Made by a program: the position numbers and the translations under genes. The notes under the pieces were generated by a model. That model ran no database searches and was not told where the DNA came from. It was given only the letters and a program-made list of their open reading frames with translations. Positions 62,422-64,000 of a stretch of DNA of 64,000 nt are shown one piece after another. Positions within the stretch are counted from its first letter, which is position 1, and every line of letters begins with the position of its first letter. This DNA is from Sansalvadorimonas sp965243775 (lineage in GTDB: Bacteria; Pseudomonadota; Gammaproteobacteria; Pseudomonadales; Endozoicomonadaceae). The stretch is taken from the NCBI GenBank assembly GCA_965243775.1, contig CBDEWF010000162.1, positions 62,001 through 126,000 of the forward strand, in the 5' to 3' direction.

Positions 62422-64000
62422 TATCGAGTAGGAGGCGGGATTGCTCCCGCCGTCCTCTCACACCACCGGACAAACGGTTCCGTATCACGGCGGTTCATGT
62501 CAAACACTTGAGCCGCTGATTGTAATCAACCAGCGATATCAAACCAATTCCATCAAACAGTTTCTTGGGCAACATCTGATTCATATGCGGCGCTCCGGCA
62601 TTCCACCAAGCTCCACGACCGTTATAAGCACTTATCCGCGCCCGTTCTTTCGACAGCCCAAGTCTTAACAACTTCCTGTACCGAGCTTTTGGACTTTTCC
62701 AATGTCTCCAGAGCAGTTTTCGCAGATGCCGCCTTAACCAGCCGTCCAGTTCTTGGAGAACGCCTTTTACACCAATTTCCCGGAAATAGCTCATCCAGCC
62801 ACGCAGCTTCGGATTCAGCACCTCGACCGTTTTACGGAGTGAGCATCCCCGGCCACACCGGAAGACGGCTTTCAGGTCACCCTTAAAGCGCCTGACCGCC
62901 TTGGCTGACACTTTCAGCCGAACATTATATTTCCGGCTACATACGGTGTAGCCCAAAAACGTCCTTTCCCACGGTCGCCCGACACCACTCTTTTCACGGT
63001 TTACCTTCAGCTTTAATGTGCTTTCGAGGTATTCCGTTATGGAGCCCAGAACACGCTGCCCTGCCTCTTCGCTTCTGACATAGATATTGCAGTCATCGGC
63101 GTAACGACAGAATTTGTGTCCCCGCTTTTCCAGCTCTTTATCCAGGTCGGTTAGCAGGATGTTCGATAACAACGGGGAGAGTGGGCCACCCTGCGGGGTG
63201 CCTGCTTTCCTTGCCGTTACCAGACCACCGGCAAATATTCCGGCCTCAAGATAAGCGCGGATCAGTCCCAGCACCCGCTTGTCTTTAACCTGTCGTGTTA
63301 CCCTTGCCATTAATATGTCATGGTTCACACGGTCAAAGAATTTCTCAAGGTCGAGGTCTACCACCCAGCGGTAACCTGCCTCCGCATAGCTCCGGGCTTG
63401 CAGTACGGCCTGCCCTGCCTTGCGTCCCGGCCTGAAGCCATAACTGTGGTTCGAGAACGTGCTCTCAAAGATCGGACTTAACTGTTGGTGCAGCGCTTGC
63501 TGTATCAGCCTGTCCAGAACTGTTGGAATGCCCAGCTGGCGCATACCTCCACCGGATTTGGGTATTTCTACCTTCCGTACCGGCTGGGGTTGATAGCGAC
63601 CATTCTGCAGGGCTTCCCGGTGTTCCGGCCACTGTGATTTCAGGTAGGCTTTCAAGTCACCCACCGTCATGCTGTCCACGCCCGGTGCGCCTTTGTTGCG
63701 CATCACCCGGTCGTAGGCACGCTGCATATTTGATCGGTCTAATGTCGCCGCCAATAGATCTGGCGTCTCCTCATGGAAGTTGCCCGTTCCCGCCGTGACG
63801 TTTGCCGCCTCTATTGCAGACCCACACGGATACTGTCCGCGCCCCTCTGCACAGAGTGCCTGTATCTCAACAGACCTGACTGCTGCTCCTGTCGTCATCG
63901 AGAGTCCGGCTCCCAATCCATTTCACATGTTCAGCCCTTCAGTCTGCGGTGACAGACCTACTACGGGGTTTGTGCCCATTCCCTCAGAAAGTTCACACCC
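62422..64000 (-). mobile_element. Group II intron, 3' part (5' end beyond window)
   Basis: Downstream of the reverse transcriptase stop, the minus strand reads a domain V-like hairpin (ACCGCCG...CGGTGGT, 62497-62460), then a domain VI hairpin (GGACGGCGGG-AGCAAT-CCCGCC-TCC, about 62458-62430) and ends near CTACTCGAT at about 62422. The RT stop overlaps the start of domain V, as is common. The 5' end and domain I lie past base 64000, so no GUGYG start is visible. Confidence 0.85.
62495..63898 (-). CDS. ltrA: Group II intron reverse transcriptase/maturase
   Basis: 467 residues from the ATG at 63898; a TTG at 63916 in the same frame is less likely. Reverse transcriptase blocks: NKGAPGVDSMTV, VRKVEIPKSGGGMRQLGIPTVLDRLIQQAL, YGFRPGRKAGQAV, FFDRVNHD, GTPQGGPLSPLLSNILL and the catalytic YADDCNIYV, followed by the maturase (domain X) LNPKLRGWMSYF. 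There is no HNH endonuclease domain at the end, so it is the endonuclease-less type. The frame is intact. Confidence 0.93.
   Translation of the reverse strand: MTTGAAVRSVEIQALCAEGRGQYPCGSAIEAANVTAGTGNFHEETPDLLAATLDRSNMQRAYDRVMRNKGAPGVDSMTVGDLKAYLKSQWPEHREALQNGRYQPQPVRKVEIPKSGGGMRQLGIPTVLDRLIQQALHQQLSPIFESTFSNHSYGFRPGRKAGQAVLQARSYAEAGYRWVVDLDLEKFFDRVNHDILMARVTRQVKDKRVLGLIRAYLEAGIFAGGLVTARKAGTPQGGPLSPLLSNILLTDLDKELEKRGHKFCRYADDCNIYVRSEEAGQRVLGSITEYLESTLKLKVNREKSGVGRPWERTFLGYTVCSRKYNVRLKVSAKAVRRFKGDLKAVFRCGRGCSLRKTVEVLNPKLRGWMSYFREIGVKGVLQELDGWLRRHLRKLLWRHWKSPKARYRKLLRLGLSKERARISAYNGRGAWWNAGAPHMNQMLPKKLFDGIGLISLVDYNQRLKCLT

Noticed and set aside
1..64000. tRNA, rRNA or CRISPR genes
   Set aside because: I looked through the gaps between genes and saw no cloverleaf, rRNA segment or spacer array; small divergent RNAs could still be missed by eye.

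Overview
The window looks like a chromosomal segment of a host-associated marine gammaproteobacterium, most likely from the Endozoicomonas group. This is inferred from three things: the Pseudomonas-like gene order metK / ArsR-type methyltransferase-regulator / tkt / epd / pgk / fba, the anaerobic gamma-type pta-pflB genes, and a heavy load of eukaryotic-like genes (Ser/Thr kinases, PP2C phosphatases, secreted ankyrin proteins). No rRNA, tRNA or CRISPR array was recognised.

Layout. 1-2.7 kb: end of an unknown gene, then metK with a SahR-like regulator. 2.8-20.8 kb: a central-carbon block (pepT, yfcC-type transporter, tkt, epd, DEAD-box helicase, pgk, fba, an alpha/beta hydrolase). It is interrupted by two Ser/Thr kinases (2.8 and 9.6 kb) and a tandem pair of secreted ankyrin genes (13.4-16.5 kb). 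20.8-25.1 kb: two unknown genes, yigZ and a decayed yccT-like gene. 25.5-30.9 kb: YheO-type regulator, pta and pflB. 30.9-35.0 kb: a methyltransferase and a 1092-residue protein with a central HD-type hydrolase motif set.

35.3-41.0 kb holds the most striking locus. It has an AraC regulator, component B of a glycine/sarcosine/betaine reductase (alpha subunit with an Asn-Cys pyruvoyl site; beta subunit with an in-frame UGA read as selenocysteine), a perfect FNR-type box, a 40-residue membrane protein and a sodium:solute symporter. It reads as anaerobic uptake and reductive cleavage of glycine, sarcosine or betaine. Acetyl-phosphate from that reaction could feed the Pta step encoded 10 kb away. 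Component A, component C and the selenocysteine machinery are not in the window.

41-48.4 kb: a small unknown gene, a GST, a DUF523/DUF1722 gene behind three LitR-type half-sites, then a mosaic of IS4-type and ISL3-type fragments around an unknown 537-residue protein and a decayed second copy of nfo. 48.5-56.8 kb: an unknown 724-residue protein, intact nfo, an AAA ATPase with a partner gene interrupted by a 146-bp MITE (8-bp target duplication), serA, and a divergent D-2-hydroxyglutarate dehydrogenase. 56.9-62.3 kb: three PP2C phosphatases. 62.4-64 kb: the 3' part of a group II intron with its reverse transcriptase.

All assignments come from reading the sequence and remembered family features. 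No search or structure prediction was run.
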